Below, in pieces: positions 46,618 to 58,690 of a DNA stretch of 64,000 nt. Within the stretch, counting starts at the first letter, position 1. Each line of letters begins with the position of its first letter. Under the pieces are notes generated by a model. That model saw only the letters and a list, made by a program, of their open reading frames with translations. It was not told where the DNA came from and did not search any database. A program made the translations under genes and the position numbers. The DNA comes from Acanthochromis polyacanthus (taxonomy: Eukaryota > Chordata > Actinopteri > Pomacentridae): positions 45,070,628-45,134,627 of the forward strand of contig NC_067116.1 of the NCBI RefSeq assembly GCF_021347895.1, given 5' to 3'.

Positions 46618-46732
46618 AACCACCCAAAATACTACTTTGATTAATTTTTGATGTACATTTACAGTAACATGTAAATCATAATCATACGTATAGTTTTTTT
46701 TTTAGTAAACTTTACACAACAAACTGTAACAC

Positions 46733-46798
46733 TATTGATGTGGACACTGTTTACAATTTTGCCCCATTTTTGATTTTTTTCCCAAATATTTAATTTAA

Positions 46799-46844
<46 letters not shown>

Positions 46845-47180
46845 ATTAACAATATTAATAATAATCAGGATAATAATAGGTAAAAATAGGTATTTTTGAT
46901 GTGGACATTGTTTACAATTTTGCCCCATTTTCATTTTTTAAAAAATATTCTATTTAACATTATTATTATTATTATTATTATCATTAAGAATATTAATAAT
47001 AATCAAAATAATAATTGGTAAAAATAGTTATTTTTGATGTGGACATTGTTTACAATTTTGCCCCATTTTAATTTTAAAAAAGATTTTATTTAACATTATT
47101 ATTATTATTATCGTTGTTGTTGTTGTTATTGTTATTGTTGTTATTTTATGCCTTATTATTATTATTAGGAAATTGTGGCT
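46733..47180. repeat. ~140-160-bp tandem repeat with (ATT)n, three units
   Basis: TTGATGTGGACA.TGTTTACAATTTTGCCCC begins near 46734, 46897 and 47035. Each unit continues to TTTAACATTATTATT with a variable ATT run (longest about 46799-46843). Length differences come mainly from the ATT run. Confidence 0.85.
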
Positions 47181-47399
47181 GATATCAAACAATAAAAAGT
47201 GTAATTTTTACAGTCAAATGCTGTAGTTTATAGTCTTAAATGTTTATTCCACCTAATTAGTACTTTCTACCTAATGAGTTGTGGTTTTATTCCACCCAAA
47301 ACGGTGTATTTCTTTGTTCCTAGTGTGAAAAAAAAATAACTAAGAAAACTGTCATTTCTAACAAACTCGTCCTCTCCTTGTCATCAGTTAATTAAACCA

Positions 47400-47933
47400 A
47401 AGTTCATGTTCCTGTGTTGCGCCCCCTGCAGTACCACCTCCGTCCTCCAGCAGGGGTCGCTGTGGGCCAACGGACGCGCTGATCAACAGGGTTCCCTCAT
47501 TGTGTTCAATCTGCTGCTGCTTTTTCCTCAACTTTTCTCTGCTGCTGTTATTTCAGCTCAGAGAAAGGAAGTAGCGACAGGACGGGCTAGCAGCTAGCCG
47601 CTCCAACACCTTAGTCTGTCAGAAAACTCTGGACTTTACTGCCTCTTTTTTTATTTACTCCCACCGGCGACTCTTTTTTTCCTACCGAATTTAACCGGTT
47701 TTGTGGTTTCTTTCCCTCTCGTTTCTTCTTCGAGGCTTTTTTTTTCTACTAAACTCTGCTGAGCTTTGTCCGTTGGACTCCGCTGCTGCTGTTAGCCTGC
47801 TTCCATACAACTCAGGTTTACTGGAAAAAAAGGAACAAAAAAGGAAGAAAACGGAGAGAAAACCCACAACCGACGTGGTTTCCATTGATTTTCGGAGCCG
47901 TTGTTCGGAGCAGTTGAGGATTACACCGCGACA
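47400..47933 (+). other. probable promoter / 5' UTR of the downstream exon
   Basis: A repeat-free stretch, richer in GC and CpG than its surroundings, with pyrimidine-rich and then purine-rich tracts (AAAAAAGGAACAAAAAAGGA near 47830) leading to an ATG with A at -3. A stop-free upstream frame overlaps that ATG (ATGA) but has no ATG of its own. This is consistent with a vertebrate 5' UTR. No TATA box was identified. Confidence 0.4.
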
Positions 47934-47955
47934 ATGAGAAAAACGGCCGTTAAAG
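47934..47955 (+). CDS. candidate first coding exon of an unidentified gene
   Basis: ATG at 47934 (context CGCGACAATGAG, A at -3) encodes MRKTAVK and runs into AAAG|GTACGTTA, a strong donor-like site at 47955/47956, leaving phase 1. The 22-nt coding part would be followed by an intron reaching at least to the end of the window, since no second exon was recognised. I could not name the gene from seven residues. Alternatives are a non-coding first exon or a chance combination. Its position in a repeat-free GC-rich patch supports a real promoter-exon. Confidence 0.4.
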
Positions 47956-48549
47956 GTACGTTAAACTGCCTGTTCCTGCTTTTCTGTACGATATAAAGTG
48001 AAGTTTGTGAGCTAAAATGGGGAATTAAACTAAAACACGTCGGTTTGCTTTTTAGTATTGTTGTCTACATTCACTGGGCTGCTGTAGGAAGTTAACGTGG
48101 AGCAGCTGAACCCCTTCAAGCTGCTTTTATTGGGGCAGATTTTAGGACAAAATGGAGTTAACAGGTCGTGAGTGGCTGTAATAGGTGATAACAGCGTGTT
48201 TGGTCAGTGACAGAGAGTGTGTGAATGAACTGAGAATGTAATCTGACTTGTTGCCGTGAAATGTCCTCAGGCCTCACGCTGACTAACCTGCATGTCAGTG
48301 GACCTGTTTGTGCTCACATTCATTCAGTGTTTGACAGAAATCCGGACAGATTTGTTGTCCGGAAGGACTAAAGAACCAGTTTATCATCACTGTTATTATG
48401 GGGCTCAGTTTGTGGCTGAGCAGAACCATCAAAAGTGGTAAAATACAGCAAAAAAAATCCAACAATAGGGACTTTGTTCATCCCCAGATGTAGGTCACAC
48501 ATGTTACAAGTGGAAAAAAAAACTCAAAAAGCTGCTATTAAAGTAGAAA
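47956..48549. other. presumed intron, no other feature
   Basis: Unique-looking sequence following the donor site; no repeat or exon recognised. Confidence 0.35.
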
Positions 48550-49330
48550 TAGAGGTTCTGTTAGACCCAGGACTGGTTCACATGTTGATATAGCTTTTTT
48601 TCCTGATATTTAATCAGTCTCTTACATAAGGCTTAAATAGTATTTCTGCAACTATAGCTGCACAATATTGAAAGCTAACAATGCAATAAATAGTTTTTTT
48701 GCACTATGAGAACCAATTTTGGGAAATAATTCATTATTCTAGAGTGTCTGAGGTGCTAATAAAGGTTCTTTGAGTCCTGATAGACCCAGGACTGTTCCAC
48801 ATGTTGATATAAATTTGTTTTCATATTTGATCAGGTGTTCTCTTGAATTAAGGTCAAATATAGTATTTCTGCAATGCAACAGCGGCTGCATGATATCAAA
48901 ACAACTAACATTTTAATTTAGGATTTTTCTGCAGTTTGTAAAATAGTTGATTATTGTGGAATGATTTGGGTGATTTTATGTGCAAAAGTGGAAAAATAAC
49001 CCTCAAAATGGTGCTAATAAAGGTTCCTTGAGTCCTGGTAGACCCAAGGCTGTTGCACATGTTCATGTCAAGTTGTTATCTTCAGATTTAATCAGGCGTT
49101 CTCTTAAATTAATGTCAAACACAGTATTTCTGCTGCAGGAGCTGCATGATATTAAAAACAGCTAACTGATGATGCAATATTTATTTTTTCTGCAATATGA
49201 AAAAACTCAGTTGAGAAATGATAAATTATTTGAGATAATAAATTCTCCTTGAGTCCTGGTAGACCCATGACGAGTTCACATGTTGATATAAAGTTGTTGT
49301 TTTCATTTTTAATCAAGTGCTTTTTTCAGT
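48550..49330. repeat. ~215-260-bp degenerate tandem repeat, about 3.5 units
   Basis: Each unit has GTTC.TTGAGTCCTG.TAGACCCA, then CACATGTTGATATAA, TTTAATCAGGCGTTCTCTTA, ACAGTATTTCTGC and CTGCATGATAT. Units begin near 48556, 48766, 49026 and 49248. A partial relative is at about 51117-51220. Identity is moderate. Confidence 0.8.
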
Positions 49331-50467
49331 CAACATCAGTGCTCATCACAGTCTAGGATATGTCAGCGTTCATCATTCTTCTTTTTGAACAATTTTCTCC
49401 TTTTTTTTTTGCTCATTTTGCACAAATGAAACCTCCATCCCAACAAACTAAATGTCTCGTAAATACAGTAAAAGTATACAAGAACCCTGAGCCTGGAGAC
49501 AGAGTTCTCTTATAGATCCGTCGTGGGAAATGAAAACAGTTGAAAAACAGTTGTGTCATGCCATGTTGGAGTTAAGTTGCCTAACTCCACACCACTCTTG
49601 TTGTGATGTGGTAATCGCATGCATTGCAGCGTCAGTGCTGAAACGATGTATTGTGCAGCTTGAGGTGCAACTAACCAAACTTTCTAAACTTAACCGGCCG
49701 TCTGGCTGAGTAATAGCAGTAGTCACTACTTTCCCCGCCTCTGTTTTATTCCTGTTGTCACGCCAGACGACTCATCAGTTCAGAGGTGAGAACTTTTGGT
49801 CTTGAGATCGATGGTTTCCAAGTGGCAAATTTGCAAAATTCAGACTGTTTTTTTTTTAGCTGTTTCTTCCACTCGTTGGCTGGTGAAATCTTCCACAGAA
49901 GCCTCTGTACCAGGCAGCTCCAGCTTCAGAACCAGCGTCTGGAAAAAAGTCAGTCTTCGTGCCTCTAGGTCCCCGTTTCCTTAATTCACCCGGTGCTGAG
50001 CAGAGACCAGGCTAGCAGCTAGCGTCGTCATGCTAAAGTTGTGTATTTACACTTCCTGCTGCCTCATGTTGTGATCCAGACCTTCAGGAACGAAGTGAAA
50101 TAAACGGACAGAGCAAAGAACGGAAAAGCATGACTATCAGCCGCTGGGTGGTTTAGGGACGGTAAACATAGCGGGTGTTGTTAGCATAAAAAATACATCA
50201 AGTTTTGTCATAGTTTTAGGAATAATTTGCTGTTTCTGTTCAATTTTAAGTTATAAAATCGTGTTTTGTTGACTTGCTGATTTGGAAAACAGTAGAAATA
50301 ACTTAAAGGAGTGTTAAACTATGAGTCAAATGTGTTGTTTCTCCTACTTTATTTCATGTTTGTACTTTAAATAATATATGTTTTCAACCTACTTTAATGA
50401 CATTTCTCACCATAAATTACATACAACATCACAGACAAGTTCCTCTTTGGGTTGTGAAGCTTCTGCA
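49331..50467. other. no gene recognised
   Basis: Non-coding. The short frames near 49786-49984 lack domain content and splice support. Confidence 0.4.
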
Positions 50468-50707
50468 TTAACCCTCGAGTCGTCCTGTAGGTCAAATTAA
50501 TTTAAGGTTTGAAAATGTGATTAAAAATGTGTTTTCACTGTGAAACTTCTGATGTCACATTTTCAGCATTTTTGGGAAACTTTTGAACATTTTTTCGTGG
50601 AGAAAAAAATGTTTCCTAAAAACCAAAATCCAGCAAATTTCCCTGGATTTTGGTTGATTTTTTTGTGAATGTTCTTAAAGAAAGTATCAGAAGTTTTACT
50701 GATATAG

Positions 50708-50755
<48 letters not shown>

Positions 50756-51028
50756 GTAATTGCTTTAGATATTTTTAGGACTTTCTGGAAGATTTTAACT
50801 CATTTTTGGAAAATATTTACAAGAATCTTCTTGTTGAATTTGGGGGATTTAAAAAAAAATTAATAAAACTTTTAAGGGAAACTTTTAAGGGATTATAGGA
50901 TATTTCTTCCTGAAGGTTTTGCAAGTTTTCAAAAATGTGGGGACTTTTTTTGCTGAATTTTTGGATTTTTTTTAGACAAGGAAATAATATTTTCTGGTGC
51001 CCATAAATGAAGACATCAGGAGGGTTAA
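50468..51028 (-). mobile_element. TTAA-flanked palindromic element, copy F (complete)
   Basis: The R end is TTAACCCTCGAGTCGTCC at 50468. The L end, inverted, ...AGACATCAGGAGGGTTAA, closes at 51028. TTAA is at both edges. The central hairpin is near 50615-50690. A (TA)n tract of about 35 bp lies at about 50715-50748, at the position corresponding to the ATATAT in other copies. Confidence 0.75.
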
Positions 51029-51279
51029 ACATAAATGCAAATGACAAGCATTTACAAAGTGGATTTAATTAATGAAACATATCTGACCGTGCTCGTTGGT
51101 TATTTATATTTAAAATATACCCGTCTGTAGTAGTGACCCAAGACTTTTGCTCATGTTGATATGAAGTTATCTTCATATTTAATCAGGCGTTTCCTAAAAT
51201 GAAACCCTAAATACCGGGATCCTCAACTTATGAGTTCCAACTTAGGGCGAAAATCGATTTCCATCTACTGAATTCTGAC

Positions 51280-52105
51280 ATTTTACTGTATTTTACTATA
51301 TTTTTACTATATTTTTTCTACGTTGTATTTTTTTCTACATTTTTACTGTATTTTGCTGTATTTTTACTATATTTTTACTATATTTTTACAGTATTTTTTC
51401 TACATTTTTACTCTAATTTTTACTGTGCTTTTATTGCATTTTTTCTATTTTTACTGTATTTTTACTATATTTTTGCTGTCTTTTTTTCTATATTTAGCTA
51501 TGTTTTTGCTATAGTTTTTACTGTATCTTTAATGTATTTTTTTTACTATATCTATACTATATTTACTATCTTTACTATATTTTTACCGTATTCTTGCTGT
51601 ATTTTTTCTATGTTTTTACTATATCTTTACTATATTTTTACTGCATTTTTTCTATGTTTTTACTATATATTTCTATATTTTTTTATGGTATTTCTGCTGT
51701 ATTTTTACTGTATTTTTGCTGTCTTTTTTCTATATTTAGCAATGTTTTTGCAGTAATTTTTACTGTATCTTTAATGTATTTTTTACTATATACTATATTT
51801 ACTATCTTTACTATATTTTTTCTATGTTTTTACTATATATTTCTATATTTTTTTACTGTATTTCTGCTGTATTTTTACTATATTTTTGCTGTCTTTTTTC
51901 TATATTTAGCAATGTTTTTGCAGTAATTTTTACTGTATCTTTAATGTATTTTTTTTTACTATATCTATACTATATTTACTATCTTTACTATATTTTTTCT
52001 ATGTTTTTACTATATCTTTACTATATTTTTACTGCATTTTTTCTATGTTTTTACTATATCTTTACTATATTTTTTTACTGTATTTCTGCTGTATTTTTAC
52101 TGTAT
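51280..52105. repeat. TTTTTACTATA satellite with higher-order structure
   Basis: Short words (TTTTTACTGTA, TTTTTACTATA, TTTTTCTATG) tandemly repeat over 820 bp. A higher-order marker TCTATATTTAGC.ATGTTTTTG recurs at 51487, 51729 and 51899 (spacing 242 and 170), so larger blocks were duplicated. The Tyr/Phe/Leu-rich frames on the plus strand are artefacts. Confidence 0.9.
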
Positions 52106-52110
52106 TTTAT

Positions 52111-52330
52111 TACACTACCATTAAAATAGAGGTAAAAGAAATGTCCTTATTTTTGAAAGAAGAACAGTTTTTTTTCAATGACGACATTAAATGAATGTTA
52201 AATCCAGTGCAGAAATTGATAATGAGGTCAATGACTATTCAGATTTTTAATGGAATATCTGCATGGGCTACAGAGGCTTTATCCTTTGTGCAGTCCTGCT
52301 AGTGACCCCAGACTTTTAAACGGTACTGTT
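52111..52330. mobile_element. Tc1-like remnant reduced to its two ends
   Basis: CACTACCATTAAAA after TA at 52111-52112 runs through ATGTCCTTATTTTTGAAAGA and TTTTTAATGGAATATCTGCA. It then jumps to the opposite end, CCCCAGACTTTTAAACGGTA. These are the two inverted ends of a common teleost Tc1 family with the interior gone. The left part matches 9938-10010. Confidence 0.65.
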
Positions 52331-53429
52331 TAGATCTGTCTAAACGGAGCATTATAGAGTAGCTCTGTTGACACACTACCCTGTGTAATAAATGACACTG
52401 CTGTGTTGTTATTACTGACAATCTGTCCATGTTCTCCAGTGGTTTTTGGGTAAACTGAGCTACACCGGAGCGTTTTGTGGGTTTGTTGTGTTGAGCCTGA
52501 ACAGTCCGAGCTGCCAACCAGACATCACAACGTTCACTACAATCAATGTCCCCATCTGTCGAATTCAGAAATAAATTAACATCCCAATCCCTGGGAGGAC
52601 GCTCAAACATGCAAATCTCCATTTATTAAAAACCCGCCCTGGCTAGCAGCTTCAGTTAAACCGGGGTTTTGTTTTGTAAAAGGGAGGAGATGGGATGTAA
52701 CGACTGCCAGTATTATTCAGATAAACAAAGGGTTCCTGAATGCTTCTTCTTTCTCTTAATTAATAAACCATTTGGTCAATAAAAGACTGAAGTTTCTCAA
52801 ATCCAACACTGGCATCTTGTCCACAACCCAAATTATTAAATGAACCCACAAATGCTGCAACTTCTCATTTTTAAGCTCCTATATTTAATTTGTGTTAAAT
52901 GCGGTTTATTTCTAGTTTGGATCCACGAGTTCATTTCAGGTTTTAGGGTTTATCTTCCTCTTCATAGTGACTGTTTTAGTGTTTGAGCCCATTGAACTGG
53001 CATCATGAATACTTTCCTTGTCTGTAATTACATAAAGTAAATAGGAATGTTTGGAAATGGACAACAACTTCTTTCATATCCTTGTTTTTCACATATTAAT
53101 TTGATTTAAATGCTCCAAGAGCCATTTATTTTTTGGAAAACTACAGGAAAGTGGTTCCTCAGAGAACAAAGTGTAACTGAAGTTGCTCGAAGCACCATTT
53201 ACGGTGCCTAAAGGAACCATTTTAAAGGTTCTTTTAAGCACCTTTATGGATGTTTTTCTTGGAAATGCATGTTTTTTGTGGGGCTAAAAATGCTTGTTTT
53301 ATGATGTCATTGCAAAGAATCATTTTGGTTCCATGTAGCACCTTCGTGTTTCTGAAGAAAGTCTGACGGATGTTTGAATTTATTCATTTAAATTATTTGA
53401 AGCATTAATTGTGTTTATAAGGTTAAAAG
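52331..53429. other. no gene recognised
   Basis: Non-coding. A patch at 53190-53260 with inverted AGGAACCATTTTAAAGGTTC-like words hints at a small MITE, but no ends were found. Confidence 0.35.
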
Positions 53430-54183
53430 AAGAAAGGTTTCTTCTGTACATTCATAAAAAAAATCAATCACATTTTTGTGAATGTTCTTAAAGGAAATAT
53501 TAGAAGTTTTACTGATATATGTATGTATTTTTTTTTTTTTTTAATTTTTTGAAAATATGTACAAGAATTTTCTTGCCAAATTTGGGGGATTTTTTAAAAT
53601 AACACTTTTAAAGGAAACTTGTGTTTTTGATGATATATTTTCATCTAATATGAAATCAATTGAGAACTTCCACATTTATAACATTTTTGGAAAATTTTTG
53701 AACATTTTTCAATGTAAAAATAAAGAAATCTTAAATAAATGTTTCTTTAAGAACATTCAGAAAAAATCAACCAAAATTCAGCGAATTTCACTGGATTTTG
53801 GTTGATTTTTATCTGAATGTTCTTAAAGAAAATATCAGAAGTTTTACTGATCTATATGTCATCACTTCAGATATTTTTAGAATTTTGTTGAAGCTTTTTA
53901 TTTTTTAATATTTACAATTTTTATTTTATATTTTTTACATTTTTTAAATTATTTTCTTCCCAAGTTTGGGGCATTTATTGATTTTTATTTATTTTTTTTA
54001 AAAAACTTTTAAGGGAAACTTTTAAGGAATTATTGGAATTTTCCTTCTGAGGGTTTTGCAAGTTTTCAGAAATTTGGGGGATTTTTTTTTTTTTTTTTTT
54101 TGGCTGAATTTTTAGATTTTTTTTTTTCAGACAAGGTAGCAGTAGTTTTTGGTGTCCATAAATGAAGACAGCAGGAGGGTTGA
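53430..54183 (-). mobile_element. TTAA-family element, copy G (two overlapping rearranged copies)
   Basis: The arm-and-hairpin module appears twice: first near 53436-53640 (TTTGTGAATGTTCTTAAAGG then TTTTCTTGCCAAATTTGGGG), then near 53750-53835, followed by a full L arm that ends ...AGACAGCAGGAGGGTTGA at 54183 (TTAA decayed to TTGA). No R terminus was found. It suggests duplication or nesting within the family. Confidence 0.65.
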
Positions 54184-55735
54184 AGAGCTCCACAGAAAGA
54201 AAAGCACCATCTGGCCTCGTCTAATGGTTCTGACAGCGGTGGAGGATCAGAAGGGGGATGGGAGGGGAGATCGGCTCGGCTTGTAATTGTGTGAAACTGC
54301 AAACCAAAAGATAATTGCCTCCCTCCTATCTGTGCCAGTATTTCTCAGAGGAGACGATACTCTGCGTGATTAAATTTATTTCCGGCTGCTAACTCTCACC
54401 TTGTGTGTTGCTGGATGTTGTCTTCCCCACCTGTGATGCTATAAATCAGTTTTATCTCAGCTGAGCGCCGTGTTTTACAGCCAAAGCTTCTGTTTTGTTT
54501 TGAATAAATGCGCCTGATTTGGATCATTAACCTCAAACTTTAGTTGTTTGAGAAGAAGAGTTCCTGAAGACGTCCTCTAAAGGGAGCCGTGAAGGATGAT
54601 GGCAGTGAAACACCCCGGCTTATTTAGACGCCGATGTGATGTGAAATTAGCGAGTCTCTTGTGGTTTTCAGCTGCAGACGAGCGTTTTATTTTATCGCCG
54701 ATGACCTAAGAGGCATGGGGGCCGGTTTGGTTTAGTTTGTGGAGGCTGCAGTGGCTCCGTCAGCAGCTACAGAGTCTTATCTGGAGTGTTTTCAGGGTCA
54801 CATGTTCCAGAAACTGTTTGACTTCTCACAGCCGTTTGGTGATTAGTGTGTGAAATACTGTTGGTCTGCTACATGTCTGACCTTCCCCTGTTTGGAATCC
54901 CCGTGAAGACACAAAGTATTCCCGCACAAATGCTCGTTGAGTTGGGTTGTTCTTGGGTTCCTCTTTTTATCTTTTGCTACTTTAGACAGAACAAGGCCAG
55001 GAGAACAGGTTGAAGGATGGCGTACGTCCCTCTGCAGCACACCTTGTTTCTATTTGCAGCTTGGTTCTGGGTTATGTCGGCTACCTGTGGACCGACACCT
55101 GCAGTCCCACGACTCTGCAGCGCTCCTTCAGTCAGCCGCTGCAGCTATCTTCGCCTCTTATCGCTGGATCACCGACATGCAGAATTCTCTACAGTCTAAA
55201 AATAGTGTTGGTGCTCGACAGAAACCAGTAATGCAGCAGTTTGTGTCGAGCTTTTTCACTCAGCATGGCTTCCAGTAACGAGGTTCAATCAGCAAACTGC
55301 AGTGAGGCAGAGGGACGGGCATTTGCTCCTGAATGAAAGCTGTTTTTAATTACAATTTAATTAGGTAATTGTAGCATAAACACACGTTTTTAAGATGGCT
55401 GTTAATAAATGGGGTTTAAAGTGGCGTGTACTTAATTATCAAAGTTTTTTTTATTGACAAACATATGAAAGTTTCTCCAATTAGATTTTCTTACATAGTT
55501 TTTACATTTTTTTTTGTCTTGTAGTCGCTTTTCAGAATTTAATTCATTCAACAAGAAAATTTAGCCTGACTGCCTTTTCTGTTTTTATTCCTCTGCTAAG
55601 GAACGACGGAGTTATTTGACGTCTGTCCGCTGAGGACCACAAATATTTATAAAACTGTACCTGTGAATAATTCCTCCTTTTTCTGAGAAAATTTTTATAA
55701 TTCGAAGACATTTTAAAGTAATTTTGGACCCATTT
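54184..55735. other. no gene recognised
   Basis: Mostly unique-looking non-coding DNA. Overlapping frames near 54937-55278 do not begin with a credible ATG-and-Kozak combination and have no domain content. Confidence 0.4.
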
Positions 55736-56042
55736 TTAGTAATTTTTTTAACTCTTCTCAACCATCCTAGACCATTAACTTATTTTGTACAGGGTTTGAA
55801 CAGTTAAGGAGGATTTTTGAGCAAGTTCTGGACAAATTTGAGTAATTTCTAGTAGTTTTCCTCATATTTTGGGTCATTTTTGACAACATTTTGAGAACAT
55901 ACTTGTTGTATGAGTTCAGATTCTAGTGATTTTGGACGAGTTTTTATTGTTTTTAGTCATTTTTGGAACCCTTCTCTGCCATCCTAGATGTTCAAATCAT
56001 TTTGGACAGATTGTGAACAGGAAAAGAGGATTTTTGGAGCAA
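55736..56042. repeat. ~215-bp degenerate direct duplication
   Basis: A block with CTTCTC..CCATCCTAGA, TTTTG.ACAG.TT.TGAACAG and AGGATTTTTG(G)AGCAA is seen at about 55752-55825 and again at 55972-56042. Confidence 0.6.
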
Positions 56043-56177
56043 TTATTGCAATTTTGTTTCTCAAAGTTTTGCAAATTTTCAGAAATTTGGGGATTTTTTT
56101 GCTGAATTTTTGGATTTTTTTTATAGAAAAGGAAACAATACTTTGGTGCCTGTAAATGAGGACAACAGGAGGGTTAG
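56040..56177 (-). mobile_element. TTAA-family element, copy H (L end only)
   Basis: Only the L arm remains, inverted: TTTTGCAAATTTTCAGAAATTTGGGG to GACAACAGGAGGGTTAG (TTAA decayed to TTAG). It abuts the preceding duplication. Confidence 0.65.
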
Positions 56178-57141
56178 ATCAGTTCAAACGGTTTGTTCTG
56201 CTTTGGGACTTTTACTGTGAACTAAATGAGAAAAGAAGCCTTCTGAATAGATGTTGTAAGGCTAGAAATTGCATGATGGATAATTGTTTTAGACTGTAAA
56301 CGCTGTGAATCGATGGTTGACCCAGTCTCAGGAAGTTCCGCTGCTATCTGAGGTATAGTGACGGGCTCAGTGCCAAGGGCTTGGCAGGAACAGTCCGACG
56401 TGTAGAGGCTTGTGTTTCTATTTACGCTCATCAGGGAAATGTCTGTATCACTGTGTTGCTCAAGCTGCTGCTGAGAAACGCCGGGACGGGCTGGACTGGA
56501 CGGGCGTCATCCTCACATCTCATCACAGCCGGTTTGAACAGAACAAACCTGTCAGGTTCCCGTCGGTGTGTAGACATGGAGGAGGTCAGAAAGGAGATGT
56601 GGATGCCATTGTGCATGTATGTGTGTTTGCTTTTGTGTACATGCGGTGTGTCACATCACAGGAATGCTGCAGGGTGCTGTGGCAAGAGAAGCTGCTAACC
56701 GAGTCTGCAGAAGAAGCGAAAAGAGGCGAGGAGAGTGTTTGGACTCCACAAACTCCTTGGTAACTCTCTTTCAATGCGGTGAGCTGAATTTATGGGCTTT
56801 ATAAATAGCCCCGGCTGTAATGATAGGGTAGAAGTGAGGAAAAGGCACAGAGCGGCTGTTTGGGGATGGCCTACTTACCATGCATTTGTTTGCAGCGACT
56901 TTATTCGTCCAAACACATCGAGTGGAGATGATTGAGATCAAAGCTCCATCGCGATGATGATGATTATCCCAAATCTGCATGTTTATGTTCCGAGCGTCGG
57001 CACAGTTACCAGCCGAGGTTTTCACTAAAATATACAACCCAAGAATGTTCCATAGTGAAGTGAAAAGTGATCCGTCAGCATCATGGAAGAGACATTTGAA
57101 CCGATTTTAGGCAGCTGGAGTGCAGCGGGTTTATACGGCGT
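56178..57141. other. no gene recognised
   Basis: A GC-balanced, non-coding stretch. Several overlapping short frames on both strands (56381-56804) have no recognisable domains. Confidence 0.4.
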
Positions 57142-57685
57142 TTAGGTTGTCACCTGGGTCAAATTAACCCGGTTTAAAGATTGAAAATGTAGGAAAAAAA
57201 ATTCACAGTGAAACTTCTGATGTACACATTTTCAACATTTTTGGGAAATCTTTGAACATTTTTTGGTGGACAAAAATGAAAATAAAATAAAAATGTTTAA
57301 GAACATTCACATAAAAATCAACCAAAATCCAGTGATAGTCAATGGATTTTGGTTGATTTTTATTTGAATGTTCTTAAAGAAAATATTAGAAGTTTTACTG
57401 ATATATATGGAATCATTTTAGATATTTTTAGGATTTTTTTGGGAAGATTTTTCCTAATTTTTTGAAAATATTACAAGAAATTTCTTGTCAAATTTGGGGG
57501 ATTTTTTTAAAAAATAAAACTTTTAAGAGAAACTTTTATAGGAATTGTTGGAATTTTCTTCCTGAAGGTTTTTTCTTTTTGTAAATTTTCAGAAAATTGG
57601 GGATTTTTTTTGCTGAAATTTTGCTTTTTTTTCACAAGGAAACAATATTTTTGGTGCCTGTAAATGAGGACAACAGGAGGGTTAA
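57142..57685 (-). mobile_element. TTAA-flanked palindromic element, copy I
   Basis: The L end, inverted, GACAACAGGAGGGTTAA closes at 57685. The R end is diverged (TTAGGTTGTCACCTGGGTCAAA from 57142). The central hairpin at about 57295-57375 has arms AATCAACCAAAATCCAGTGA and TCAATGGATTTTGGTTGATT, one of the better preserved palindromes in the window. Confidence 0.7.
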
Positions 57686-58480
57686 ATCCATACACTGCTT
57701 CTTTCTTCACTTTTCTGGATATTAACCTCCAACAGCGTTTCATCGCATAGACTTTTAACTCTTTATTGAAAGGCAGTCTTCAAAAAATGATGTTCTGAAC
57801 AGCATTCTTAAATACGTTTTGAAGGGAATGCAATTTTGTTTTGGGATAAATGTAGTTTCTGACCAATGACGAGGTGTTAAAGTTTTCTTTCACTTCAGTT
57901 TAGGCCCCAAAAACTAAAAAATTTCCTAATTTGTTGTGTTTTTTTTTTACATGTTAGAGCCTCGGTGTAGGTTGCCCACCAAAATTAGTTGATGAAAAAT
58001 GTCAGCGTTTAGGTATAATTACATATTTGAAGCTTTTCCTCCATTTTCTGGGTTTCCTATGACGACAAGTCCCGCCCCTTTTAATATATGATTGGTCGAC
58101 TACAAAGAAGCGACAGTAAACCAATAAAAGACATGAACTAGTGCTTTATTTAGAGTTTTTTTTTTTTTTACTACATCTTCCTCATAAATCCAGTTTTATG
58201 GATGCTCTGGTCTCCACTGTACTTATTTCTTGTCGTCTTTCCTACCAACTAAAAATGCTGTTTAAGTATTATGTATGTAAGTGTTTGCACTATAGCTTTT
58301 GCTGATTTAAGATACAACTTTCCCCTCTGTGGGATTAATAAATGCTTGTTGTGTAAGTAATATATTTAGGAAACATTCCAAACAAACCTAATCTGGTAGA
58401 AAATCTGTTTGAGAATGCAGAGTGTAGTTTTGTGGTGACTGTATTGTTATTAAAGGAATAGTTCTGCTTTTTTGATGAAA
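57686..58480. other. no gene; possible LINE tail at about 58230-58345
   Basis: ACTTTCCCCTCTGTGGGATTAATAAATG near 58318-58345 resembles LINE 3' ends of the type seen on the minus strand at 45600. The rest is unassigned. Confidence 0.35.
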
Positions 58481-58690
58481 CTTCAATTCAATTTTATTTA
58501 TGTAGCCTCAATTACAGTCAAATCGTCTCAAGACGCTTTACAGAACCCGTATGCCTGACCCCCAGAGCAAGCCCAAAGGCGACAGTGGCAGGAAAACACC
58601 CTTTTAACAGGGAAGAAACCTCGAGCAGAACCCGGCTCTATATAGGGGGGACCCATCTGCCTGCTGGCCGGGCGGGTTGAGAAGGACAGA
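58481..58690 (+). repeat. common teleost interspersed repeat fragment
   Basis: TTCAATTTTATTTATGTAGC then ACAGTCAAATCGTCTCAAGACGCTTTACAGAACCC, CCTGACCCCCAGAGCAAGCC, GAAACCTCGAGCAGAACCCGG and GGGACCCATCTGCCTGCTGGCC follow the order of a very abundant teleost repeat that I recognise. Its class is not certain. Confidence 0.6.
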
